Assembly (NCBI GenBank): GCA_050122535.1
Contig: JASFIT010000267.1
Location: 1 to 6,624 of the forward strand
DNA length: 6,624 nucleotides
Reading direction: 5' to 3'
Origin: JASFEQ01 sp050122535
GTDB lineage: Bacteria > Desulfobacterota > DSM-4660 > Desulfatiglandales > HGW-15
In this document: positions 1-6,213 of the stretch, one piece after another
How the letters are laid out: the number at the start of each line of letters is the position of its first letter
Numbering within the stretch: position 1 is the first letter of the stretch
Translations under genes and position numbers: made by a program
The notes under the pieces: generated by a model
What the model was told of the DNA's origin: nothing
Seen by the model: the letters and a program-made list of their open reading frames with translations, nothing else
The model's database searches: none

Positions 1-759
1 TCCACAGCCATGGCAAAGACTTCGGTTTACGCACTCATAAGAATAATCTTTTCAGTATTTACCCTGAATTTCGTTACGGGTTTCGTGGCAGTATTCGATG
101 TTATTTGCTGGATATCTGCGATAGCCATGATCTTTGGCTCTGTATACGCGATAACGCAGAATAACCTGAAAAAAATGCTTGCCTACTCGAGTATAGCGAA
201 TGTGGGGTATATCATGCTTGGTGTTGGGCTTTCCGCTTCCACATCCTTGGGACTCACGCCCGCGTTGATGCACATACTCAACCACGCGGTCATGAAAGGA
301 TGCATGTTTATGATCGCATGCGCATTCATTCATAAGGCGGGTTTGTGGGACATAAGAGACTTTGTGGGTTTGGGAAGGAGGATGCCCTATACTTGCTTTG
401 CCTTCATTTTGGCCGCCCTTGCCATGATAGGAATGCCACCTAGTGTGGGATTTATCACCAAGTGGTATTTGATACTTGCCGCGTTGGAGGCCGGCCAGTA
501 CATATTTGTGGCTGTGATATTGTTTAGTACGCTTCTTATGATCGTCTATTTTTGGCGCGTGATAGAAATTATGTACATAAGGGCAGGTGATGGAGATGGA
601 AATGAAATCAAGGTGGATGAGGTACCGCGGAGTATGCTCATACCCGGGTTAATCCTTGCGGTTCTCTGTTTTCTTATTGGGATTGCCTGGATATCGGGAG
701 TTCTCTCACCCATCTTGGAGGCAGTTAATTCAGGATTCGGACTGGGGGTGGTGCCATGA
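1..759 (+). CDS. Antiporter-like proton channel subunit (NuoN/MrpD-like), 5'-partial
   Basis: This is the C-terminal half of a proton-conducting membrane transporter of the NuoL/M/N-MrpA/D superfamily. The frame is open to the window edge (codons for Ser-Thr-Ala precede the first visible Met at 10), so the ATG at 10 is internal and perhaps 230-250 residues are missing. The visible part starts in the family's TM8: AMAKTSVYALIR carries the conserved TM8 lysine (codon 16-18). Next come the NNLKKMLAYSSIANVGY motif, the HILNHAVMKG helix, GRRMP, and PPSVGFITKW with the TM12 lysine (codon 460-462). Two further hydrophobic segments flank an acidic, glycine-rich loop (GDGDGNE). The protein would act in the cytoplasmic membrane. 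Its stop overlaps the next start by four bases (ATGA), indicating coupling. The family is certain. The exact subtype is not, because the TM5-TM7 region is absent. Confidence 0.93.
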   Translation, partial: STAMAKTSVYALIRIIFSVFTLNFVTGFVAVFDVICWISAIAMIFGSVYAITQNNLKKMLAYSSIANVGYIMLGVGLSASTSLGLTPALMHILNHAVMKGCMFMIACAFIHKAGLWDIRDFVGLGRRMPYTCFAFILAALAMIGMPPSVGFITKWYLILAALEAGQYIFVAVILFSTLLMIVYFWRVIEIMYIRAGDGDGNEIKVDEVPRSMLIPGLILAVLCFLIGIAWISGVLSPILEAVNSGFGLGVVP

Positions 760-2252
760 CGGTGGTCCTATCCATCAAGCCATTGTTAGCCATCTCATGC
801 CCCATTATTTGCGCTTTTCTCATACTCCTATTTCGGAAACGACCGAACATTAGGGAGAGCTGCACAATAATCGCCGGTATCCTACAATTCTTGATAATCA
901 TCTCAATGGCCCCCACCATTCTCCAAGGTAATGTGATCAAACTCCATCTTCTCACCGTATATCAAGGGATTGATTTCAGTTACAAGGTTGATGCTTTTGG
1001 TCTTATTTTCGCTATCACTTCTTCTTTCCTATGGATTCTGGTTTCTCTTTACTCCATAGGGTATATGCGGGCGCTAGAGGAGCACGCCCAAACGCGATTT
1101 TACTTCATGTTTGCCCTGGCTATTTTCTCTGCAGTGAGCATAGCCATGTCTGAGAACTTGATCACCTTCTATCTATTTTATGAGGCATTAACGCTTTCAA
1201 CATACTGGTTAGTTGCGCATCACGAGGACGAGGAAGCATTCTTTGGAGGCCGTAAATACCTCACCTATTTGCTTAGCTCAGGTTGGTTCTTATTTGCTGC
1301 GGTGGTGTTGACATATGTCCTGGCGGGGACGACGGATTTCGTGGGCGGAGGAATATTGACATCAGGTTCTGCGTCTAGGTTCACACTAACTTTATTATTT
1401 GCCTTATTTGCGCTCGGTTCCATGAAAGCGGCATGGATGCCTTTTCATTCGTGGCTTCCCAGCGCAATGGTTGCGCCAACACCGGTAAGTGCCCTGTTGC
1501 ATGCGGTGGCCGTGGTCAAGGCTGGTGTTTTTGGGTTTGTCAGGATCGTGAGCTATGTATATGGAACAGATTTGATGCATGAGCTGGGACTCGGGGTCAT
1601 CCTTGCTTCTGTGGCCGCTTTTACCATGCTCATGGGGTCCTTCTTTGCCATTGGAGAAGACAACCTCAAGAGAAGATTGGCATACTCCACCATAAGCCAG
1701 TTATCATACATAATCTTTGGTGTGGCGCTCTTGAGTCCCTATGGGGTAACAGGGGCAATGATTCATATTCCTTTCCACGGGTTCATGAAGATAACCCTCT
1801 TTCTTTGCGCAGGTGCCATCATGGTAGCGACAGGGAAGAAGCAAATAAGCCAGATGGCAGGGATAGGGAGGAGGATGCCTGTAACCATGATTGCCTTCAC
1901 CATAGGTGCGATTGGAATGTGTGGAACGCCACCCGTATCTGGGTTCATTAGTAAATGGTTCCTTTGTCTTGGAACCTTACAGTCGGGTCAGCTCGTTTTC
2001 TTGGCTGTTATTCTGATAAGCTCTTTGCTTGATGCCATTTATTTCTTTCCCATCGTAATAACGGCCTTCTTTAGACGACCAGCTGGGTCGGATGAGATGG
2101 ATGTGAGCATAAAAGAAAAAGAGCGGCCCATCTATCTTTTTATGGTCATTCCTTTGGCCATAACGGCGGTCTTTTCCATTATCTTTTTCCTTTTTCCTAA
2201 TACATTTTATGTCTTAGACCTTGTGGAGTTGGCGGTAAGGACGCTTTTCTAG
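756..2252 (+). CDS. Proton-conducting antiporter subunit with NuoL/MrpA-like signature
   Basis: This complete 498-residue, roughly 14-TM subunit belongs to the NuoL/M/N-MrpA/D superfamily, and its length is normal for the group. Key residues are all present: TM5 Glu143 (LFYEALTLSTYW), TM7 Lys224 followed by PFHSWLP, TM8 Lys255 (LLHAVAVVKAGVFGFVR), the NLKRRLAYSTISQLSY motif (303-318), HGFMK (341-345), and TM12 Lys400 in PPVSGFISKW. The stretch SAMVAPTPVSALLHA (236-250) resembles the AM-x-GPTPVSALIH signature of NuoL and MrpA more than that of NuoM or NuoN. The start ATG overlaps the previous stop (ATGA), with a G-rich Shine-Dalgarno-like run at 743-750. It is predicted to move H+ (possibly exchanged for Na+) across the cytoplasmic membrane as one module of the complex. 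Substrate and direction cannot be read from sequence. Confidence 0.93.
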   Translation: MTVVLSIKPLLAISCPIICAFLILLFRKRPNIRESCTIIAGILQFLIIISMAPTILQGNVIKLHLLTVYQGIDFSYKVDAFGLIFAITSSFLWILVSLYSIGYMRALEEHAQTRFYFMFALAIFSAVSIAMSENLITFYLFYEALTLSTYWLVAHHEDEEAFFGGRKYLTYLLSSGWFLFAAVVLTYVLAGTTDFVGGGILTSGSASRFTLTLLFALFALGSMKAAWMPFHSWLPSAMVAPTPVSALLHAVAVVKAGVFGFVRIVSYVYGTDLMHELGLGVILASVAAFTMLMGSFFAIGEDNLKRRLAYSTISQLSYIIFGVALLSPYGVTGAMIHIPFHGFMKITLFLCAGAIMVATGKKQISQMAGIGRRMPVTMIAFTIGAIGMCGTPPVSGFISKWFLCLGTLQSGQLVFLAVILISSLLDAIYFFPIVITAFFRRPAGSDEMDVSIKEKERPIYLFMVIPLAITAVFSIIFFLFPNTFYVLDLVELAVRTLF

Positions 2253-2295
2253 ATTGGACAGTTTGACAGTACATGCCACCAGGGAGACATGAGCC
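2253..2295 (+). other. 43-base intergenic leader of the 46-residue protein gene
   Basis: This is the longest gap inside the operon. It holds a near-tandem repeat, TTGGACAGT then TTGACAGT (2254-2270), and the ribosome binding site of the next gene. I see no hairpin terminator and no convincing -10 box, so transcription probably reads through. Confidence 0.5.
2281..2287 (+). promoter_or_regulatory. Ribosome binding site of the 46-residue protein
   Basis: AGGGAGA lies 8 bases before the ATG at 2296. It decides the start: the nearer ATG at 2289 opens only a five-codon frame ending in TGA. Confidence 0.6.
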
Positions 2296-2436
2296 ATGAC
2301 CGATGAAAGAAGCGACGAAGTAGAAGGCAAGATGGAGCTCTCTCACGAACCCATTCCACCTTACAGGACCATTTTCTTTATAGCGGTTACCATAGGTGTT
2401 TTGTATCTGGCATTCATACTATTTAAGACGCTTTAG
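2296..2436 (+). CDS. 46-residue single-pass membrane protein in the antiporter operon
   Basis: This small gene encodes MTDERSDEVEGKMELSHEPI followed by a PPYR motif and one hydrophobic helix (about residues 25-43), ending in FKTL. The acidic N-terminus followed by HEPIPPYR and a single TM suggests a small accessory subunit lying against the large channel subunits. I do not recognise a named family. The shape (polar head, Pro-Pro-Tyr-Arg at the membrane edge, one TM) is reminiscent of small oxidase or complex subunits, but that is only a resemblance. Support for it being real comes from the well-placed Shine-Dalgarno (AGGGAGA, 8 bases), coding-like composition, clean TM topology, and its place in an otherwise densely packed operon, 43 bases after one gene and 28 before the next. 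Confidence 0.8.
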   Translation: MTDERSDEVEGKMELSHEPIPPYRTIFFIAVTIGVLYLAFILFKTL

Positions 2437-2452
2437 GGAAGAGGCAAAAAAC

Positions 2453-2458
2453 AAGGAG
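2453..2458 (+). promoter_or_regulatory. Ribosome binding site AAGGAG of the 102-residue protein
   Basis: A strong AAGGAG sits 6 bases before the ATG at 2465. It supports 2465 over the in-frame ATG at 2396, which lies inside the preceding small gene and has no comparable site. Confidence 0.75.
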
Positions 2459-2464
2459 TTAAAC

Positions 2465-2773
2465 ATGAAAGAAAAAAATGAGGCCCCGCAGACAGGCAAT
2501 CAAACTCCTGATGCTGAAATGCAAACTGCAAGTTCAAAGAAGTATCTTTTTGACAATCCAAGGAACGTGAAGATTCTTTTGCGGACTTTCTTTTCATCGC
2601 TTCTGGTTCTCCTAGTTATCGAGCTCTTTATCCACAAACATCCTCATTTTCCCTGGGAAGGGTGGCACGAATTTTATGCCGTATTCGGATTTGTGGCCTG
2701 TGTGGCCCTGGTTCTAGCAGCGAAGTATATCCTGCGACCCCTCGTAAAAAGAGGAGAGGATTACTATGATTGA
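2465..2773 (+). CDS. 102-residue two-pass membrane protein of the Mrp-like operon
   Basis: The protein has a polar N-terminus of about 35 residues rich in Glu, Gln and Lys. It then has TM1 (about 38-56), a short His/Trp-rich loop HKHPHFPWEGW (57-67), TM2 (about 70-90), and a basic-then-acidic tail RPLVKRGEDYYD. Positive charges flank both outer ends, so both termini should be cytoplasmic and the His-rich loop periplasmic. I recall similar unnamed proteins, with the same loop and an EDYYD tail, next to Mrp-like subunits in deltaproteobacterial genomes, but cannot name a characterised family. A role as accessory or assembly subunit is inferred from context. The start at 2465 is chosen because AAGGAG precedes it by 6 bases; the longer reading from 2396 would overlap the upstream gene. 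The 3' end overlaps the next gene by 8 bases. Confidence 0.88.
   Translation: MKEKNEAPQTGNQTPDAEMQTASSKKYLFDNPRNVKILLRTFFSSLLVLLVIELFIHKHPHFPWEGWHEFYAVFGFVACVALVLAAKYILRPLVKRGEDYYD
2751..2759 (+). promoter_or_regulatory. Ribosome binding site of the MrpD-type gene
   Basis: GAGGAGAGG lies within the end of the 102-residue gene, 6 bases before the ATG at 2766. It is a strong site that fits the 8-base overlap ATGATTGA and suggests coupled translation. Confidence 0.7.
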
Positions 2774-4535
2774 TACGGTCCCCCCAGCAACCGTATTTAT
2801 TTTCGGCGCACTTTTGGTCCCCTTTATAAGGGGAAAATGGAAAAGTGCCTACCTGTTACTCATACCGGTTGTTGGGTTTATAAACCTGATCAACATTCCT
2901 GAAGGGACCCACTGGGTGGTCAGGTTTCTCGGCTATGATCTCGTCTTTGGCAAAGTGGACCGACTGAGCCTGCTTTTTGGGTACATCTTTCATCTCATAT
3001 CCTTTATCGCCCTTCTTTATGCGCTTCATGTGAAAGAGGACCTACAGCACGTGGCAGGGCTTGTTTATGCGGGCAGCGCACTGGGCGTCATCTTCGCAGG
3101 GGACTTTTTTTCCTTCTTTGTCTTCTGGGAGCTGCTCACCGTCGCTTCCATATTTCTCATCTGGGCCCGCGGGACAAGAGAATCGCGTGGGGCAGGATTC
3201 AGGTATCTTCTCGTTCATTCAGCCGGGGGCCTCTGCCTACTGGCAGGTATTGTGCTGCACGTGTATCAGACAGGGTCCATTGCGTTTGGGTACATGGGAT
3301 TAAACAGCGTGGCCACTTACTTTATATTTTTTGGTTTCGGCCTGAATTGCGCCTGGCCTATTCTCCATCCTTGGCTGACTGATGCCTATCCTGAGGCGAC
3401 CATCACGGGAACCATATTTCTGAGCGCCTTTACCACAAAATGTGCAGTATACGCCCTGGCAAGAGTCTTTCCGGGAACCGAGGCACTCATATGGATTGGG
3501 GCGATCATGACGGGATTTCCCATTTTCTATGCGGTCATTGAGAATGACCTCAGAAGAGTGCTCTCCTACAGCCTGATCAACCAAGTGGGGTTTATGGTAT
3601 GCGGTATTGGCATAGGAACCCATCTCTCCATAAATGGGGCGGTTTCCCATGCCTTTAACGATATTCTCTTCAAGGCCCTCCTTTTCATGGCCATGGGAGC
3701 GGTGATGTATCGCACAGGTAAGATTAACGGCACAGCCCTGGGGGGATTGTATAAAACCATGCCTCTTACCTGTATATTTTGCATGGTGGGCGCCGCGTCC
3801 ATCTCAGCGTTTCCCCTCTTTAGCGGGTTTGTCAGCAAGTCCATGGTCATGGATGCAGCTGCCCTCGGGGACATGAGAATTATTTGGTTCATTCTTCTCT
3901 TTGCATCGGCCGGCGTATTCCACCATGCGGGGATCAAAATCCCCTTCTTTGCATTTTTCTCACATGATACCGGTATGAGGCCGAAGGAGGCTCCCTTGAA
4001 TATGCTCCTCGCCATGGGCATTGCGGCGTTCTTGTGTGTTTTTATAGGTTCCTATCCATGGCCCCTTTACAGCCTGTTGCCCTTTCAGGATGTTGCGTAT
4101 GACCCATACACCGCATCGCACGTGGTGGGTCAAACCCAGCTCCTCTTCTTTTCAGCTTTGGCCTTCTCGCTTCTCCTACTATCAGGCATCTATCCGGCCG
4201 AGATGCGGAGCGTCAATCTTGACGCAGATTGGTTTTACAGGAAAGCAGGCAAGAGATTTTTGTGGTTCTGTGAGAAACCGCTCATAGCGTTCGGGAATCT
4301 CCTGGATCGTTACGTATTGAGATTGGCAGGCGCCTCCAAGTCTTCCCCAGCGGAAGCCGTACATTGGGAGGAGGGGGTGGATAGATTTTTTCATGTGAAA
4401 CTCACATCTATTCCAACGGTTATACATAACTGGGTAAGGCACCTTCGAACTGAGATGGGATACTTACCCATTAATGTCATATATGTGGCCATATCATTTG
4501 TTGTATTGCTTTTTATGGTGCTGTTACTGGGTTAG
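2766..4535 (+). CDS. MrpD-type Na+/H+ antiporter subunit D, long form
   Basis: This 589-residue protein has the NuoL/M/N-MrpD channel core plus a C-terminal extension of about 110 residues. Visible landmarks: TM5 Glu122 (FFVFWELLTVASIF), LHPWLTDAYPEATITG (200-214), TM8 Lys225 (FTTKCAVYALAR), NDLRRVLSYSLINQVGF (260-276), SHAFNDILFKALLF with Lys303, TM12 Lys358 (FSGFVSKS) and Lys391 (HHAGIKIPFF). The TM7 lysine normally found before the P-x-H-x-W-L motif is replaced by Asn194 (GFGLNCAWPILHPWL). I recall this as shared by a subgroup annotated as antiporter subunit D, so it is probably not a defect. Past residue 478 come NLDADWFYRK (484-493), a largely polar, amphipathic stretch, and a final TM (about 569-588), possibly a lateral arm like that of NuoL. 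It would act in the cytoplasmic membrane as one ion-channel module. Confidence 0.93.
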   Translation: MIDTVPPATVFIFGALLVPFIRGKWKSAYLLLIPVVGFINLINIPEGTHWVVRFLGYDLVFGKVDRLSLLFGYIFHLISFIALLYALHVKEDLQHVAGLVYAGSALGVIFAGDFFSFFVFWELLTVASIFLIWARGTRESRGAGFRYLLVHSAGGLCLLAGIVLHVYQTGSIAFGYMGLNSVATYFIFFGFGLNCAWPILHPWLTDAYPEATITGTIFLSAFTTKCAVYALARVFPGTEALIWIGAIMTGFPIFYAVIENDLRRVLSYSLINQVGFMVCGIGIGTHLSINGAVSHAFNDILFKALLFMAMGAVMYRTGKINGTALGGLYKTMPLTCIFCMVGAASISAFPLFSGFVSKSMVMDAAALGDMRIIWFILLFASAGVFHHAGIKIPFFAFFSHDTGMRPKEAPLNMLLAMGIAAFLCVFIGSYPWPLYSLLPFQDVAYDPYTASHVVGQTQLLFFSALAFSLLLLSGIYPAEMRSVNLDADWFYRKAGKRFLWFCEKPLIAFGNLLDRYVLRLAGASKSSPAEAVHWEEGVDRFFHVKLTSIPTVIHNWVRHLRTEMGYLPINVIYVAISFVVLLFMVLLLG

Positions 4536-4539
4536 TGCA

Positions 4540-6045
4540 ATGATCCCTCATATACTTCTTCAAATATTAATAGCTCCGATCATAGCCTCAATAATCATCT
4601 TTTTGACCCGGCACAAAATAGGTGGGAAAGCAGGCTGGATATCGGGCATCACGCTGTTATATACCTCTGTTCTCCTTTGCGTAGCGGGTCTCAGAGTTTA
4701 TGGGGGTGAAGTCATTTATGAGAAATATCCCCTTGGGCCCGAGGTAAGTCTAAATCTTCTGGCAGACGGTTTAAGCCTTCCCGTCGCATTGATCATTAAT
4801 TTCATATGCGTTGTTCTCTCATTCTACTCGATGCATTATGTGGATCACAGAATAGAGGAAATATATGGAAAGGTGGATAAGAGGACATGGCTTATATATT
4901 ACACTAGGTTTTTCCTTCTGTATCTCTTTTTCCCCACCGGTTTTATGGGTGTATCTTTTGCTACTAATCTCATAACCGTCTATTTTTTCCTGGAGCTACT
5001 AACGATTATCCCCCTCTATTTCATCATGGCCCAATTTGGGTATTCTGATTATATAACCCGTTACAAGGTTGCCCTGATGTGTCTTTACTGGGGAGTTGCT
5101 GGCGCGACCCTCTTCCTGATAGGTGTTCTGTTAGGTTATACCCAGATAGGCAGCTTTGAGATCTCTGAGCTCCCAAATCTTGCGGGGAACAGTCTTACTT
5201 TTTGGTTCGCAATCCTCATTCTTCTGGGCCTGGCTACGAAACTGGCGATAATTCCCTTCCATGTCTGGATGCCCTGGGTCCACGCAGAACATCCCACATG
5301 CATAGCGGGGCTGCTGGCAGTCTATGCCAATATAGCCGCTTACGTGGCTGTGAGGGTTCTCGTCTTACCACTTCGTGACGATCTCCACGTTTTCTGCATC
5401 CCTATTTTGGTGTTTGCTCTGATAACCATGATCTATGGCGCGCTTCTCACATTGGCACAAACCGACGCGAAGCGTTTCTGTGCTTGCTCAACCATAAGCC
5501 AGATATCTTACTCCGTGTTTGGAATTGGGGCCCTCACTATTTGGGGCGTTGAAGGCGGTATTTTTTATTTCCTGAGTCACATCTTGGGCAAAGCGATTCT
5601 CTTCTCAACGGCCGGCATATTGGTTTACACAACAGGAATCAGAGATATGAGGAGGATGGGGGGGCTTTGGTCTAAGATGCCGATAACCGCAATTCTCTGG
5701 ATATCAGGGGCACTGATACTCTCAGCCCTTCCTCCCACAAGCGGTTTTGTGGGGAAATGGACCCTGTTTGCAGGGGCGTTCCAGAGAATGTATAATGATC
5801 CCGTCGGTCTTCTAATCGTGGTTTTGGCCATCATCTCAACCATACTCACACTCGTCTATACGTTCTTGGCTGCAAGGAGAATATTCTTTGGTCCATTGAA
5901 GCCTGAGCTGTCAAATGATAAGATTAAGGATCCTCCACTTACAATGAGTGTCCCTCTTCTCGCCCTTGTGGTTGTCGCTTTCATCCTGGGGTTGTATCCA
6001 AAACCCTTTTTAACCCTGATCCATTCTGTGATCGGTTTCTTGTAA
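4540..6045 (+). CDS. NuoM-like proton channel subunit of the antiporter complex
   Basis: This 501-residue, roughly 14-TM protein is NuoM-like in length and in the sequence IPFHVWMPWVHAEHPT (238-253), comparable to the FPFHTWLPDAH-x-EAPT region of NuoM. Glu152 in TM5 (FFLELLTIIPLYF), Lys234 in TM7, Lys351 (SHILGKAILF) and Lys406 in TM12 (PPTSGFVGKW) are present. The TM8 lysine position appears to be Asn264 (LLAVYANIAAYVAVR), and the usual AYS motif after the KR pair reads ACS (KRFCACSTIS, 311-320). The start at 4540 is chosen because it follows the previous stop by 4 bases and gives a standard MIPHILLQILIAP first TM. The in-frame ATG at 4474 would add 22 residues overlapping the upstream gene. 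No clear Shine-Dalgarno is seen, so reinitiation after the upstream stop is likely. Assignment to the superfamily is firm. Calling it complex I NuoM proper would be overreach. Confidence 0.92.
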   Translation: MIPHILLQILIAPIIASIIIFLTRHKIGGKAGWISGITLLYTSVLLCVAGLRVYGGEVIYEKYPLGPEVSLNLLADGLSLPVALIINFICVVLSFYSMHYVDHRIEEIYGKVDKRTWLIYYTRFFLLYLFFPTGFMGVSFATNLITVYFFLELLTIIPLYFIMAQFGYSDYITRYKVALMCLYWGVAGATLFLIGVLLGYTQIGSFEISELPNLAGNSLTFWFAILILLGLATKLAIIPFHVWMPWVHAEHPTCIAGLLAVYANIAAYVAVRVLVLPLRDDLHVFCIPILVFALITMIYGALLTLAQTDAKRFCACSTISQISYSVFGIGALTIWGVEGGIFYFLSHILGKAILFSTAGILVYTTGIRDMRRMGGLWSKMPITAILWISGALILSALPPTSGFVGKWTLFAGAFQRMYNDPVGLLIVVLAIISTILTLVYTFLAARRIFFGPLKPELSNDKIKDPPLTMSVPLLALVVVAFILGLYPKPFLTLIHSVIGFL

Positions 6046-6144
6046 TCATGTCAACTCGCTTCCTTTCCTGTGGCAAAAAGAGGTAAGTATATGTAATCTT
6101 CTCCCATATGAAGAATTGATGCCTTTGAACATTCACAATTATCA

Positions 6145-6161
6145 GGGGAGGGGCGGGGCGG
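6145..6161 (+). other. G-rich run, possible G-quadruplex in the sensor gene leader
   Basis: The run reads GGGGAGGGGCGGGGCGG: three blocks of four G and one of two, each separated by a single base. It contrasts sharply with the moderate-GC, A/T-rich surroundings. On the sense strand it would lie in the mRNA leader if transcription starts upstream, about 50 bases before the start codon. Confidence 0.5.
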
Positions 6162-6200
6162 TGAAAACCAATGGTTGTTTCTGATATGGACGCGTGTGAA

Positions 6201-6205
6201 AAGGG
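6201..6205 (+). promoter_or_regulatory. Likely ribosome binding site of the sensor gene
   Basis: AAGGG sits 8 bases before the ATG at 6214. It favours this ATG over an in-frame GTG at 6196, which lacks a comparable site. Confidence 0.5.
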
Positions 6206-6213
6206 TTCAGGCT

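Larger units (their letters stand above)
1..6045 (+). other. Operon: 3' part of a four-module Mrp/complex-I-like ion pump
   Basis: Six same-strand genes are joined by overlaps of 4 and 8 bases and gaps of 43, 28 and 4 bases, with no terminator-like hairpin between them. Four encode related but divergent antiporter-like subunits and two encode small membrane proteins between the second and third. The promoter and the first subunits must lie upstream of the window. Confidence 0.85.
6046..6213 (+). promoter_or_regulatory. 168-base intergenic region between operon and sensor gene
   Basis: This is the only sizeable non-coding stretch. I find no strong stem-loop followed by a T tract, so no intrinsic terminator can be called. 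It contains a 12-codon open frame without a ribosome site (6048-6086), the hexamer CATATG (6105-6110), a G-rich run (6145-6161), and a short dyad AACCA-A-TGGTT (6166-6176) that could be an operator. No sigma-70 or sigma-54 promoter with good spacing stands out, although a promoter for the sensor gene would be expected here. Confidence 0.45.

Noticed and set aside
580..609. EF-hand-like loop GDGDGNE in the partial first subunit
   Set aside because: The loop lacks Gly at position 6 and the bidentate acidic residue at position 12, and it sits in a short cytoplasmic-type linker; it is just an acidic loop.
2263..2268. Perfect TTGACA -35-like hexamer in the gap before the 46-residue gene
   Set aside because: No -10-like hexamer at 16-18 bases downstream (that place holds the ribosome site and start region), so no internal promoter is called.
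3566..4021. 151-codon open frame on the minus strand
   Set aside because: Lies entirely within the MrpD-type gene, has no plausible ribosome site or family resemblance, and is a shadow of the real gene.
4474..4539. Upstream ATG extension of the NuoM-like gene
   Set aside because: It would add 22 residues of out-of-frame MrpD C-terminus sequence and a 62-base overlap; the ATG at 4540 gives the typical N-terminal helix.
6057..6084. Possible terminator hairpin (CCTTT ... AAGAGG)
   Set aside because: Only about five pairs including a wobble, and no T tract follows; not a credible intrinsic terminator.
6048..6086. 12-codon open frame right after the operon
   Set aside because: No ribosome binding site, very short, no recognisable peptide; expected by chance.
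6166..6176. Dyad AACCA-A-TGGTT upstream of the sensor gene
   Set aside because: Short arms with a single-base centre cannot form an RNA hairpin; could be an operator, but this length arises easily by chance.
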